In this document: positions 51,498 to 60,218 of the stretch, in pieces
Numbering within the stretch: the first letter of the stretch is position 1
How the letters are laid out: each line of letters opens with the position of its first letter
Origin: Leucobacter chromiiresistens
Lineage (GTDB): Bacteria; Actinomycetota; Actinomycetes; Actinomycetales; Microbacteriaceae
Reading direction: 5' to 3'
Assembly (NCBI RefSeq): GCF_001477055.1
Contig: NZ_LDRK01000013.1
Location: 52,653-116,652, forward strand
Length of the DNA stretch: 64,000 bases
Made by a program: the position numbers and the translations under genes
The notes under the pieces: generated by a model
Told to the model about the DNA's origin: nothing
The model's input: the letters and a program-made list of their open reading frames with translations, nothing else
Database searches by the model: none

Positions 51498-52598
51498 CTA
51501 CACGGCGCCCGACACCTGCACCGTGTATGGATCCCACCCGCGAACCGTGAGCGGCGCACCGTCGAGCGCCACGAGCGCTTCGCCCGTCCCGGAAGCCGCT
51601 TCCCCGGCCAGCACCGCACCGATCGGACGGAACCCGTCGGGCAGCGCAGCGCCGGCCGGGAACGTCGCGAGCAGACCGTGATCCTCGCCGCCGAACAGCA
51701 TGGCGTCGATCGGCACCTCGACCGCGGGCTGCCCCTGAGCGCCGGGCTCCGCGGGTTCAAGTCCGCCGCCGCGCACGCCGGATCCCCGGCGCCCGAAGCC
51801 CGACACCAGCAGTTCGGCGGAGAAATCGACGCGCACGCCGCTCGCACGCGCCAACCGCTCGGCATCGATGGAGAGCGAATCGGAGACGTCCATCATCGCG
51901 GTCGCCCCCGCCTCGGCGGCCTCGACCCCCAGCGGAATGGGCGGAGCGGGAGCGAGCTGCGCGGCGATGGCGTCGGGGTGGCTCGCGCGCAGTCGCGGCA
52001 CCTCGTGCGCGCTCGCGTTCCCCTCCGCATCGACAGCCTCGCTGAAGAGCAGCGACAGCCCGAGCCCGGCCAGCCCCAGGTCACCCGCGTACGCCACGAC
52101 GTCGCCCGCGCGAGCGCCGGAGCGCACCACGGGTGGGCGCCCCTCCAGGTCGCCCAGCGCCGTCACCGCGGCGACGACCACCGGTGCGCGACCGAGGTCG
52201 CCGCCGACGACCCCGCAGCCCGGGGCCAGCGCCCGGCACGCGGCGTCGAGGCCCTCCGCGATGCGCTCGAGCAGCATCACGGGCGTCTCTCGAGGCACGG
52301 CGAGCGCCACGGTCAGCGCGGTCGGGCGCGCGCCCATCGCCGCGACGTCGGAGAGGTTCGTGGCCGCGAGCTTCCACCCCAGCTCGAACCCGTCGTGCCA
52401 CGGGAGTCGGAAGTCGGGGCCCTCGATCATCGTGTCCGTCGTCACCACCACGTCGCCCGTGTGACGGAGCACCGCGCAGTCGTCCCCCGGCCCGATCAGG
52501 GCGCCGCGCGCGCCCGAGAGCTGCGCGAGCACGCGGGCGAGCACGCCCGGCTCCCCCAGCTCGCCGACGGTGACTCCGGGCATCTCTCGTGCGTTCAC
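51498..52598 (-). CDS. thiL: Thiamine-monophosphate kinase
   Basis: Phosphorylates thiamine monophosphate to the diphosphate cofactor. The 366 residues carry the ThiL/PurM fold: IGPGDDCAVL, TTDTMIEGPDF, NLSDVAAMGARPTALTV, GGDLGRAPVVV and MMDVSDSLSIDAERLA, FGGEDHGLLATF. It is a little longer than the usual 320-340 because of a Gly-rich insert after GFGRRG. The GTG at 52598 has TAGCGT 6 nt upstream. Divergent from the DUF3515 lipoprotein gene. Confidence 0.95.
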   Translation of the reverse strand: MNAREMPGVTVGELGEPGVLARVLAQLSGARGALIGPGDDCAVLRHTGDVVVTTDTMIEGPDFRLPWHDGFELGWKLAATNLSDVAAMGARPTALTVALAVPRETPVMLLERIAEGLDAACRALAPGCGVVGGDLGRAPVVVAAVTALGDLEGRPPVVRSGARAGDVVAYAGDLGLAGLGLSLLFSEAVDAEGNASAHEVPRLRASHPDAIAAQLAPAPPIPLGVEAAEAGATAMMDVSDSLSIDAERLARASGVRVDFSAELLVSGFGRRGSGVRGGGLEPAEPGAQGQPAVEVPIDAMLFGGEDHGLLATFPAGAALPDGFRPIGAVLAGEAASGTGEALVALDGAPLTVRGWDPYTVQVSGAV

Positions 52599-52604
52599 AT
52601 CCCC

Positions 52605-52610
52605 ACGCTA
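52605..52610 (-). promoter_or_regulatory. -10 element of thiL (leaderless type)
   Basis: The complement reads TAGCGT, followed by 6 nt and the GTG at 52598. Confidence 0.6.
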
Positions 52611-52659
52611 CCGCCGCAGTCGCCCGCCCGCCCGCAGCACGCGACCAGCCGCCGACGAG

Positions 52660-52665
52660 TAGGCT
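52660..52665 (+). promoter_or_regulatory. -10 element of the DUF3515 gene (leaderless type)
   Basis: TAGGCT is followed by 6 nt and the GTG at 52672. Confidence 0.65.
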
Positions 52666-52671
52666 GGAGCG

Positions 52672-53166
52672 GTGAAGTCTCGCGCCCTGAAGATCGTCGC
52701 ACTGTCCGCAGCACTCGCGAGCACGGCGACCCTCCTCTCCGCGTGCACGCCCATCGAACCGATGGAGGCTGCGGAGAACGCGAACGACCCCGCGTGCGCG
52801 AACGTGATCGTTCGCCTGCCCGACGTCGTCGCCGGCGAGGAGCGGCGCTACACGAACGCGCAGGCGACGGGCGCCTGGGGGGATGGCGCCGTGCAGCTCG
52901 TGTGCGGCGTGGAGCCGACCGGCCCCACCACCGACACCTGCGTCAACGTCAACGGCGTCGACTGGGTGATCGACGAATCGGCTGCGCCCATCTACCGGTT
53001 CGAGCCCTACGGCCGCTCCCCCGGTCTCGCCGTCTACGTCGACTCCGATCAGGTCAGCGGCACCGAGACCGCGGTCGACCTCGGCGCGGTCGTGCAGCAG
53101 CTGCCGCAGGAGCGCCAGTGCACCACCCTGTCAGACACGTTCGACGTGCCCGACGCACAGCAGTAA
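52672..53166 (+). CDS. DUF3515 family lipoprotein
   Basis: 164 residues with a signal peptide and lipobox LLSAC (about 21-25), then the DUF3515 pattern with CANVIVRLPDVVAGEERR, GAVQLVCGVEPTGPTTDTC and the YRFEPYGRSPGLAVYVD segment. Family function is unknown; the gene is regularly found next to thiL and ddl in actinobacteria. The stop codon lies inside the first unit of a degenerate tandem repeat. Confidence 0.88.
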   Translation: MKSRALKIVALSAALASTATLLSACTPIEPMEAAENANDPACANVIVRLPDVVAGEERRYTNAQATGAWGDGAVQLVCGVEPTGPTTDTCVNVNGVDWVIDESAAPIYRFEPYGRSPGLAVYVDSDQVSGTETAVDLGAVVQQLPQERQCTTLSDTFDVPDAQQ

Positions 53167-53252
53167 CCCCGCGCAGCAGTAACCCCGCGCAGCAGGAGCT
53201 CGCGGAGCACGAGCCCCGCGGAGCAGAAGCCCCGCGCAGCAGGAGCCGCTCC
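53158..53252. repeat. Degenerate 16-bp tandem repeat, about six units
   Basis: CAGCAGTAACCCCGCG occurs twice exactly (53158-53173, 53174-53189), followed by diverged units at 53190-53204 (15 bp), 53205-53220, 53221-53236 and 53237-53252. It begins in the last codons of the DUF3515 gene and ends 1 bp before the ddl stop. Probably a variable-number repeat from slippage. Confidence 0.85.
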
Positions 53253-53253
53253 C

Positions 53254-54387
53254 TCAGTACGCGGGGCGCCGCTCCACGGCGAGCTCGACGAGCTCCGTGA
53301 TGAGGTCCGTGTAGCTCATGCCCGACGCCTCCCAGAGGCGCGGGTACATCGAGATCGGCGTGAACCCCGGCAAAGTATTGATCTCGTTCAGCACCGGGCC
53401 GTCGTCGGTCAGGAAGAAGTCGACGCGGGCCAGCCCCGCGCACTGCGCGATCTCGAAGGCCAGCACGGCGTCCCGCTGCAGCGCGGCGAACTCGTCGGCG
53501 GTCACCTCGGCCGGCAGATCGAGGCGCACCCCCGACCCGTCCAGGTACTTCGATGCGAAGTCGTAGAACCCGCCTCCCGAGATCACGATCTCCCCGATGA
53601 CGCTGCTCGTGCGCGGGCGCGCGTCGCCGCGCCCTTCGAGCACCGCGATCTCCACCTCTCTGCCGATGACGCCCGACTCGACGAGCACCGTGCGATCCTC
53701 GGCGAAAGCGATGTCGAGCGCCTCGGGCAGTTCCGCTGCGGCAGTCACCTTGGTGACGCCGACGCTCGACCCCGCCCGGGCCGGCTTCACGAAGAGCGGG
53801 TACTGCAGCCCCGCGTCGAGGCGCGACGCGAGCGAGGGATCGGCATCCAGCTGCGACCGCGTCACGGTGTTCCACGGCGCCACCGCGATCCCGGCGTCGG
53901 CGAGCACGGTCTTCACCGCGTGCTTGTCCATGCACAGCGCCGAGCCGAGTACGCCGCTGCCGACGTACGGCAGGTCGATGAGGTCGAGCATGCCCTGCAC
54001 GGTTCCGTCTTCGCCGTAGGGGCCGTGCAGCATCGGCAGCACCGCCTCGGCGCGTCCGAGACCGCGCAGCACGCCGCCCTCCTCGATCACGCGGAGCTCG
54101 CGAGTCGCCGTCGAGGCGGGCCACAGCACGCGCGTGCCGTTGTCGGCGACCTCGGGAAGCGCGTCGGCATCGAGCCGGTACTCGGCGAGATCCGCCTCGC
54201 GCATGAGCACCGTGGCGCCCTGCTTCGTGATGCCCACCGGGATCACGTCGAACTTCGCGCGATCGATGGCTCGGAGCACGCCCGCCGCGGTGACGCAGCT
54301 GATGCCGTGCTCGCTCGAGCGCCCGCCGAACAGCAGCACGACCGTGCGCTTCGCGGGGGCGTCCTGGCGGGCTGAGGTCTCGGTCAC
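53254..54387 (-). CDS. ddl: D-alanine--D-alanine ligase
   Basis: ATP-grasp enzyme that joins two D-Ala for the peptidoglycan precursor. The 377 residues include LLFGGRSSEHGISC, LPMLHGPYGEDGTVQG, FVKPARAGSSVGVTKV, and the metal-binding EINTLPGFTPISMYP. The GTG at 54387 overlaps the gpsA stop by 4 bp and has an AAGGG ribosome site. Last gene of plsC-gpsA-ddl. Confidence 0.96.
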   Translation of the reverse strand: MTETSARQDAPAKRTVVLLFGGRSSEHGISCVTAAGVLRAIDRAKFDVIPVGITKQGATVLMREADLAEYRLDADALPEVADNGTRVLWPASTATRELRVIEEGGVLRGLGRAEAVLPMLHGPYGEDGTVQGMLDLIDLPYVGSGVLGSALCMDKHAVKTVLADAGIAVAPWNTVTRSQLDADPSLASRLDAGLQYPLFVKPARAGSSVGVTKVTAAAELPEALDIAFAEDRTVLVESGVIGREVEIAVLEGRGDARPRTSSVIGEIVISGGGFYDFASKYLDGSGVRLDLPAEVTADEFAALQRDAVLAFEIAQCAGLARVDFFLTDDGPVLNEINTLPGFTPISMYPRLWEASGMSYTDLITELVELAVERRPAY

Positions 54388-55505
54388 GCGCGGGTTCCCT
54401 TCATCCGGTCGAACAGTCGCTTCAGTCGACCGATCGGGGGCGCGCCGAGGCTGAGCTCCGCCTGCGGCACTTCGTCTTCGGTGGCGAGATGCGGGCCGAG
54501 GTGCTTGGGCTGCATCCTGCCCGTGAGCACCATCTGCACCTGCTCCACGATCGGCATGCCGACGCCACGCTCGCGCGCGAGCTCGAGCACGGGGGGCACC
54601 GAGGTGATGCCCTCGGCGACCTGCTGCATCTGCTCGCGGGTCTCCTCCTGCGTGTACCCCTGCCCGATGAGCCGGCCCGCGGTGTTGTTGCGCGAGAGCG
54701 GCGACTGGCAGGTGGCGATGAGGTCGCCGAGCCCCGCGAGGCCCGAAAGCGTCGCCGGATCGGCGCCCGAGGCGACCGAGAACTCCGTCATCTCGGCGAG
54801 CCCGCGCGTGATGATCGCGGCCTTCGTGTTCTCGCCGTAGCCGACGCCGTCGACGATGCCGATGGCGAGGGCGATGAGGTTCTTCAGCACTCCGCCGAGT
54901 TCGGTCCCGATCACGTCGGTGTTCACGTACGTCCTGAAATACGGCGCGTTCGCCGCCATTGCGACTTCCTGGGCGACGCCGAGGTCGGCGCACGAGGCGA
55001 CGGCGCCGGTCGGCTGCTCCTTCGCGATCTCGAGGGCGATGTTCGGGCCCGAGACCACGGCGATGCGGTCGGGCTCGAGGTCGAGGGTGTCGGCGATCAC
55101 CTCAGACATGCGCATGGTGGTGGTCTTCTCGACCCCCTTCACCAGACTCACGAGCACCGAGCGCCGATCGAGGAACGGTTCGAGGTCGATGAGGTTCTGC
55201 CGCAGCGTCTGGCTGGGCACGGCGAGGAACACCAGGCGGGCACCGTTCACGGCCGTGGCGAGGTCGTCGGTCGCGGAGAGCGTTTTCGGCAGGTTGACGC
55301 CGGGCAGGTACTGACTGTTGCGCCGGGCCACTCGGATCTCGTGCGCGATCTCGGGCCGCCGCGCCCAGATGGTGACATCGCACCCAGCGTCGGCGAGCAC
55401 CTTGGCGAACGTCGTCCCCCAGCTCCCGGCGCCGATGACGGCGACGGCGCGCCCCCGGTTGCGTTCGGCGTGCGGTGCTGCGGCCGCCCCGGCTCGGATG
55501 CTCAA
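54384..55505 (-). CDS. gpsA: Glycerol-3-phosphate dehydrogenase [NAD(P)+]
   Basis: Makes sn-glycerol 3-phosphate for phospholipids. The 373-residue protein has AVIGAGSWGTTFAKVLADAG, SLVKGVEKTTTMRMSEV, VSGPNIALEIAKEQPTG, the catalytic Lys in GGVLKNLIALAIGIVDG and LAGLGDLIATC. The likely start is TTG at 55505, overlapping the plsC stop (TTGA); no ATG or GTG exists before the Rossmann motif. Start confidence is moderate, identity high. Confidence 0.95.
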   Translation of the reverse strand: MSIRAGAAAAPHAERNRGRAVAVIGAGSWGTTFAKVLADAGCDVTIWARRPEIAHEIRVARRNSQYLPGVNLPKTLSATDDLATAVNGARLVFLAVPSQTLRQNLIDLEPFLDRRSVLVSLVKGVEKTTTMRMSEVIADTLDLEPDRIAVVSGPNIALEIAKEQPTGAVASCADLGVAQEVAMAANAPYFRTYVNTDVIGTELGGVLKNLIALAIGIVDGVGYGENTKAAIITRGLAEMTEFSVASGADPATLSGLAGLGDLIATCQSPLSRNNTAGRLIGQGYTQEETREQMQQVAEGITSVPPVLELARERGVGMPIVEQVQMVLTGRMQPKHLGPHLATEDEVPQAELSLGAPPIGRLKRLFDRMKGTRA

Positions 55506-56278
55506 AAGCGCCCCGTTTCGCTCTGCTGATGCTTGCTCGGATCCCAGCGCTCGGCCGGAGCCGCCTCCCCGCGGAGCTCCGAGAGGAGCGCGGTGATGGC
55601 GTCCATGAGCTCGCGGGTCGCCTCGTTGATGACTCGCTGATCGACGGGCTTGCCGTCGAAGCGGCTCAGATCGATCGGTTCGCCGATGGCGACCTCGATG
55701 GTCTTCCTCGGGAACGGGTGCAGGCGCTTCGCATACCGCGGCATGAGGCGGTGCGTGCCCCAGTGCGCGACCGGGATGAGCGGGATGCCCGATTCGAGGG
55801 CGAGGCGCACGGCCCCGCTCTTGCCCCGCATCGGCCACAGATCGGGATCGCGGGTGAGCGTGCCCTCGGGGTACACGATCACGCCGTCCTGCCGTTCGAT
55901 GATCTGGGCTGCCGCGCTCATCGGATTGCCGTCGCGGTGCGCCGACCGCGCGACGCCGTCGCGCTGCACGGGCACCTGACCCGACGCTCGCATGAGCCCG
56001 CCGAGCACGGGAACCTTGAACAGGCTCGCCTTCGCCATGAACCGCGGCAGGCGGCCGAGATGCCAGACGGCGGCACCCATCGCGATGGGGTCGACCTCGC
56101 TGTAGTGGTTCGGGGCGAGGATGAACGGACCGCGTTCGGGCAGCTTGGATTGCGGGGTGAAGCGGTAGCGCACCATGAGCGACCAGATCGGCAGGATCAG
56201 CGCGGCCAGCACCCAGAACACCGACGGCCGACGCTTCTCCGGAGACAATCTGCTGCGGAACTTCACGGTGTCAGTCAT
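55502..56278 (-). CDS. plsC: 1-acyl-glycerol-3-phosphate acyltransferase
   Basis: Membrane-associated acyltransferase that makes phosphatidic acid. In 258 residues: an N-terminal helix VFWVLAALILPIWSLMVRY, the catalytic HX4D box NHYSEVDPIAMG, MRASGQVPVQRDG, and VIVYPEGTLTRD (motif III). The ATG at 56278 has GATAAT 6 nt upstream. It heads plsC-gpsA-ddl and so joins lipid and wall precursor synthesis. Confidence 0.93.
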   Translation of the reverse strand: MTDTVKFRSRLSPEKRRPSVFWVLAALILPIWSLMVRYRFTPQSKLPERGPFILAPNHYSEVDPIAMGAAVWHLGRLPRFMAKASLFKVPVLGGLMRASGQVPVQRDGVARSAHRDGNPMSAAAQIIERQDGVIVYPEGTLTRDPDLWPMRGKSGAVRLALESGIPLIPVAHWGTHRLMPRYAKRLHPFPRKTIEVAIGEPIDLSRFDGKPVDQRVINEATRELMDAITALLSELRGEAAPAERWDPSKHQQSETGRF

Positions 56279-56284
56279 AGGTCC

Positions 56285-56290
56285 ATTATC
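56285..56290 (-). promoter_or_regulatory. -10 element of plsC-gpsA-ddl (leaderless type)
   Basis: The complement reads GATAAT, followed by 6 nt and the ATG at 56278. Confidence 0.55.
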
Positions 56291-56358
56291 TCGAATGCGG
56301 CGGCTGCCCGACGGCATACGCCGCGCGCATCCGCCGCATTCGCAGGCGAGTCGCCGGT

Positions 56359-57816
56359 TCAGCTCTCGTAGACGAAATCGGCCCCGAGCAGCCGCAGCTT
56401 CTCGATGAAGTTCTCGTAGCCGCGCGAGATGATCCCCAGGTTCGTGACCTTCGACTGCCCCTCCGCGGTCAGCGCCGCGATGAGGTGGCTGAAGCCGCCG
56501 CGCAGGTCGGGCACCTCGATGTCGGCGCCGTGCAGCGGGGTCGGCCCCGTGATGACGGCGGCCTGCTCGAACTCGCGGCGCTTCACGCGGCGGGTCTCGT
56601 CGTGCAGCCCATCCTTGTAGACGACGATATCGGCGCCCATCTTCACCAGTGCGTCGGTGAACCCGAAGCGGTTCTCGTAGACCGTCTCGTGGATGGTCGA
56701 CTGCCCCTCGGCCTGGGTGAGCGCCACGACGAGCGGCTGCTGCCAGTCCGTCATGAATCCGGGATGCACATCGGTCTCGATGGTGACGGGCTTCAGCGCG
56801 CCGCCCGGATGCCAGAAGCGGATGCCGTCGTCGTGCACGTCGAAGTCGCCGCCGACCTTGCGGAAGACGTTGAGGAAGGTCATCATCTCCTCCTGCTCCA
56901 CGCCGCCCACGAACACGTCGCCCTTCGTCGCGAGCGCCGCCGCCGCCCAGCTGGCGGCCTCGTTGCGATCGAAGATCGCCCGGTGGTCGTAGCCGCGCAG
57001 CTCGGGCACGCCCTCGATGAAGATGACGCGGTTGGGCTCCATCGAGATGATCGCGCCCATCTTCTGCAGGATGCAGATGAGGTCGACGATCTCGGGCTCG
57101 ATTGCGGCGTTCCGCAGCTCGGTCTGCCCCTCGGCTAGCACGGCGGTGAGCAGCACCTGCTCCGTGGCGCCCACCGACGGGTACGGCAGCTCGATGTTCG
57201 CGCCGCGGAGGCCGTTCGGCGCCGTGAGACTGATGCCGCTCGGCAGCTTCTCGATGATGGCGCCGAAGTTGCGGAGCGCGTCGAGGTGGAAGTCGATCGG
57301 GCGGTCGCCGATCCGGCACCCGCCGAGGTCGGGGATGAAGGCCTCGCCGAGACGGTGCAGCAGCGGGCCGCAGAAGAGGATCGGGATGCGCGAGGAGCCC
57401 GCGTGCGCGTCGATGTCGGCCTGATGCGCGACCTCGACGTTCGACGGGTCGAGACGCCACTCCCCGGCCTGCTCGCCGCGGGTGATGAGCACGCCGTGGA
57501 GGGCGAGCAGCCCGGCGACCACGCGCACGTCGGAGATGTTCGGCACGTTGCGCAGCACGCTCGGCGTCTTGCCGAGCAGCGCCGCCACCATGGCCTTGGT
57601 CGCGAGGTTCTTCGCGCCGCGCACCTCGATGCGTCCGCGCAGCGGGCGGCCGCCGTTGATGATGATCTCGTCGGAGGTCAACCCGACTCGGGCGCCCGCC
57701 TTCTGCGCGTCGAGCTTGCGGCCCGCCGCCTCGGAGTCCTCGGCCGAAGCGCCGGTCTCCACCGGCGTCTGCGCGTTCGACTCCAACTCGGCCTCGGTCA
57801 CGGTGTGCTTGGTCAT
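56359..57816 (-). CDS. murA: UDP-N-acetylglucosamine 1-carboxyvinyltransferase
   Basis: First committed enzyme of peptidoglycan synthesis, adding enolpyruvate to UDP-GlcNAc; target of fosfomycin. The 485-residue EPT-fold protein has IRVRGAKN-like [13 protein letters not shown], the loop [12 protein letters not shown] with the reactive Cys (so fosfomycin-sensitive type, not the Asp variant), [15 protein letters not shown] and [18 protein letters not shown]. An N-terminal extension of about 45 residues, rich in Ala and Glu, precedes the fold. The ATG overlaps the leuD stop as ATGA. Confidence 0.96.
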   Translation of the reverse strand: MTKHTVTEAELESNAQTPVETGASAEDSEAAGRKLDAQKAGARVGLTSDEIIINGGRPLRGRIEVRGAKNLATKAMVAALLGKTPSVLRNVPNISDVRVVAGLLALHGVLITRGEQAGEWRLDPSNVEVAHQADIDAHAGSSRIPILFCGPLLHRLGEAFIPDLGGCRIGDRPIDFHLDALRNFGAIIEKLPSGISLTAPNGLRGANIELPYPSVGATEQVLLTAVLAEGQTELRNAAIEPEIVDLICILQKMGAIISMEPNRVIFIEGVPELRGYDHRAIFDRNEAASWAAAALATKGDVFVGGVEQEEMMTFLNVFRKVGGDFDVHDDGIRFWHPGGALKPVTIETDVHPGFMTDWQQPLVVALTQAEGQSTIHETVYENRFGFTDALVKMGADIVVYKDGLHDETRRVKRREFEQAAVITGPTPLHGADIEVPDLRGGFSHLIAALTAEGQSKVTNLGIISRGYENFIEKLRLLGADFVYES

Positions 57817-58415
57817 TCGGCCTCCACGGGGGTCGTTGTCGGCATCCAGCTCGGGCGATTCGCCTCGAACCTGGTGATGGCGTCCGCGTTGCGGAGCGTC
57901 AAAGAGATATCGTCGTGCCCCTCCATCAGGCGCCAACGCGTGTAGTCGTCGACCTCGAAGGGAATCACGAGGTCGCCGGCGGTGATGGTGCGATCCTCCA
58001 GGCTGACGGTGAGCGCCATGCCCGGGTCCGCGTCGATCGCGGCCCAGATCCGCTTCACGTCGTCCTCGGTCACCTGGGCCGCGAGCAGCCCCTGCTTGCC
58101 CGAGTTGCCGCGGAAGATATCGGCGAAGCGCGGCGAGATGACGACGCGGAACCCGTAGTCCCGGAGCGCCCACACCGCGTGCTCGCGCGAGGATCCGGTT
58201 CCGAAGTCGGCACCGGCGACGAGGATCTCGGCGCCCTGGAAGGCGGGCTGGTTCAACACGAAGCTCTCATCCTGGCGCCAGTGCGAGAACAGCGCGTCGT
58301 CGAAGCCGGTCTTCGTGACGCGCTTCAGGAAGACGGCCGGGATGATCTGGTCGGTGTCGACGTTGGTCCGCTGCAGCGGAGCGGCGACGCCCGTGAAGGT
58401 CGTGAACTTCTGCAT
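57813..58415 (-). CDS. leuD: 3-isopropylmalate dehydratase small subunit
   Basis: Small subunit of isopropylmalate isomerase in leucine synthesis. The 200 residues show [25 protein letters not shown] split over the first strands, [21 protein letters not shown] and [19 protein letters not shown]. It lies 3 bp after leuC and overlaps murA by 4 bp. Confidence 0.98.
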   Translation of the reverse strand: MQKFTTFTGVAAPLQRTNVDTDQIIPAVFLKRVTKTGFDDALFSHWRQDESFVLNQPAFQGAEILVAGADFGTGSSREHAVWALRDYGFRVVISPRFADIFRGNSGKQGLLAAQVTEDDVKRIWAAIDADPGMALTVSLEDRTITAGDLVIPFEVDDYTRWRLMEGHDDISLTLRNADAITRFEANRPSWMPTTTPVEAE

Positions 58416-58418
58416 GGC

Positions 58419-59957
58419 TCAGGCTCCCGCCTTCTCGCTGACGGGCATGATCGGAATGCGCCGGCGCACGGGGAGTTCGGCACCCTCCGGCGCATCGTGC
58501 GTGATGCCCCGCTCCAGGTCGGCCTGCAGATCCCACGGGCTCGACAGCGTTCCGCGGATCGCGGTCGCAGCGGCGACGAGCGGCGAGACGAGGTGCGTAC
58601 GGCCGCCCTTGCCCTGGCGGCCCTCGAAGTTGCGGTTCGAGGTCGACGCGCAGCGCTCCCCCGGAGCCAGCTGATCCGGGTTCATGCCGAGGCACATCGA
58701 GCAGCCCGCGAACCGCCATTCGCCGCCGAAGGCCTCGACGATGCGGTCGATACCCTCCGCCTCCGCCTCCGCGCGCACACGCGCCGAACCCGGTACCACC
58801 ATCAGGCGCACGCCCTCGGCCTTCTGCTTGCCCTTGATGAGCTCGGCGAAGGTGCGCAGGTCGTCGAGGCGGCTGTTCGTGCACGACCCCATGAAGACGG
58901 CGTCGACCGGGATCTCCTTCATCGGAGTGCCTGCGGTGAGATCCATGTACTCGAGCGCGCGCTCCGCCGCGGCGCGCTCGTCGGCGTCGGCGATGGCGGC
59001 CGGATCGGGCACGGTCTCGCTGAGCAGCACGCCCTGGCCGGGGTTCGTGCCCCACGTGACGAAGGGCTCCAGCGCATTCGCGTCGATGAACACCTCCTCG
59101 TCGAAGACGGCGCCCTCGTCGGTGGGCAGCGTCTTCCAGTACTCCACGGCCGCATCCCAGTCGGCGCCCCGGGGAGCGTGCGGGCGGCCCTTCACGTACT
59201 CGAACGTCGTCTCGTCGGGGGCGACCATGCCGGCCCGCGCACCCGCTTCGATGGACATGTTGCACATCGTCATGCGCCCGTCCATGGACAGGCTGCGGAT
59301 CGCCGAGCCGCGGTACTCGAGCACATAGCCCTGACCCCCGCCCGTGCCGATCTTCGCGATGACCGCCAGAATGATGTCCTTCGCCGTGACGCCCGGGCGG
59401 AGCTCGCCCTCGACGTTGATCGCCATCGTCTTGAACGGCTTCAGCGGCAGCGTCTGAGTCGCCATCACGTGCTCGACCTCGCTCGTGCCGATGCCGAACG
59501 CGAGCGCGCCGAAGGCGCCGTGGGTGGAGGTGTGGCTGTCGCCGCACACCACCGTGATGCCCGGCATCGAGAGTCCGAGCTGCGGGCCGACGACGTGCAC
59601 GATGCCCTGCTCGCGGTCTCCCAGCGGGTGGGCGCGCACGCCGAACTCGGCGACGTTCTGCCGCAGCGTCTCGATCTGCAGGCGGCTCGTCGGGTCCTCG
59701 ATCTGTCGCGTGATGTTGACCGTCGGCGTGTTGTGATCCTCAGTCGCGATCATGAGATCGACGCGGCGCAGCGGGCGTCCGGCGACGCGCAGCCCGTCGA
59801 ACGCCTGCGGGCTCGTCACCTCGTGGATGAGGTGGAGGTCGATGTAGATGAGATCCGGCTGCCCGTCCTCGCCCTTGACGACGACGTGGTCGTCCCAGAG
59901 TTTCTCCGCCAGGGTGCGGGGCCGTGCGGCCGCCTCCGACGCAAACTGCTCGCTCAT
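58419..59957 (-). CDS. leuC: 3-isopropylmalate dehydratase large subunit
   Basis: Fe-S subunit of isopropylmalate isomerase. The 512 residues have [42 protein letters not shown] and the cluster-binding cysteines in MGSCTNSR and [11 protein letters not shown]. The ATG at 59957 has a GGAAGAG-type ribosome site. Upstream lie a leader peptide ORF and hairpins. The IclR-type regulator gene often found beside leuC in actinobacteria is absent here; terC is the neighbour. Confidence 0.97.
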   Translation of the reverse strand: MSEQFASEAAARPRTLAEKLWDDHVVVKGEDGQPDLIYIDLHLIHEVTSPQAFDGLRVAGRPLRRVDLMIATEDHNTPTVNITRQIEDPTSRLQIETLRQNVAEFGVRAHPLGDREQGIVHVVGPQLGLSMPGITVVCGDSHTSTHGAFGALAFGIGTSEVEHVMATQTLPLKPFKTMAINVEGELRPGVTAKDIILAVIAKIGTGGGQGYVLEYRGSAIRSLSMDGRMTMCNMSIEAGARAGMVAPDETTFEYVKGRPHAPRGADWDAAVEYWKTLPTDEGAVFDEEVFIDANALEPFVTWGTNPGQGVLLSETVPDPAAIADADERAAAERALEYMDLTAGTPMKEIPVDAVFMGSCTNSRLDDLRTFAELIKGKQKAEGVRLMVVPGSARVRAEAEAEGIDRIVEAFGGEWRFAGCSMCLGMNPDQLAPGERCASTSNRNFEGRQGKGGRTHLVSPLVAAATAIRGTLSSPWDLQADLERGITHDAPEGAELPVRRRIPIMPVSEKAGA

Positions 59958-60015
59958 GTGTGCTTCTCTTCCCGGTTCCGTGCACTCAGCACTGTGCTGT
60001 TCAACACCGCGCGGC

Positions 60016-60032
60016 GCGAAAGTATTTCGCGA
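60016..60032 (-). other. Second hairpin of the leuC leader
   Basis: CGCGAAA (60016-60022) pairs with TTTCGCG (60026-60032) with a 3-nt loop, about 60 nt before the leuC start. It may be a terminator-like or attenuator stem; no U-tract follows. Confidence 0.4.
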
Positions 60033-60065
60033 GCATCGACGCGGCGGATCGACCATGCGAGAACT

Positions 60066-60102
60066 CCGCGACGGGCGGCCGATGGACTAGACCCCGTCGC
60101 GG
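60066..60102 (-). promoter_or_regulatory. Leader-peptide hairpin (attenuator stem 1:2)
   Basis: CCGCGACGGG (60066-60075) and CCCGTCGCGG (60093-60102) form a perfect 10-bp stem. In the transcript its 5' arm overlaps the last codons of the leader peptide, 5 nt after the Leu codons, so a ribosome held at those codons would block it. Confidence 0.65.
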
Positions 60103-60131
60103 CTGTGAAGAAGCAGAGCCCGCGAACGCAT
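60087..60131 (-). CDS. leuL: Leucine-rich leader peptide of leuCD
   Basis: Short ORF of 14 codons, MRSRALLLHSRDGV, with three consecutive Leu codons CTG-CTT-CTT (60108-60116). CTT is rare in this GC-rich genome, which suits a leucine-supply sensor. The ATG at 60131 has TAGACT exactly 6 nt upstream, the same leaderless pattern as the other genes here. It overlaps a perfect 10-bp hairpin and precedes leuC by 129 nt. The arrangement matches ribosome-mediated attenuation; the mechanism downstream is inferred. Confidence 0.7.
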   Translation of the reverse strand: MRSRALLLHSRDGV

Positions 60132-60137
60132 GGCGCG

Positions 60138-60143
60138 AGTCTA
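60138..60143 (-). promoter_or_regulatory. -10 element of the leuL-leuCD-murA transcript (leaderless type)
   Basis: The complement reads TAGACT, 6 nt before the leader-peptide ATG. Confidence 0.65.
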
Positions 60144-60177
60144 CCATCGCGTCGCGAAGAGTGCCCGCAACGGCACC

Positions 60178-60200
60178 CGGGCGGGGCGTCGCACCGCCCG
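60178..60200 (-). terminator. Weak hairpin after terC
   Basis: CGGGCGG (60178-60184) pairs with CCGCCCG (60194-60200) around a 9-nt loop, just past the terC stop. No U-tract. Confidence 0.4.
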
Positions 60201-60218
60201 CCGCAACGATTCGGGACG

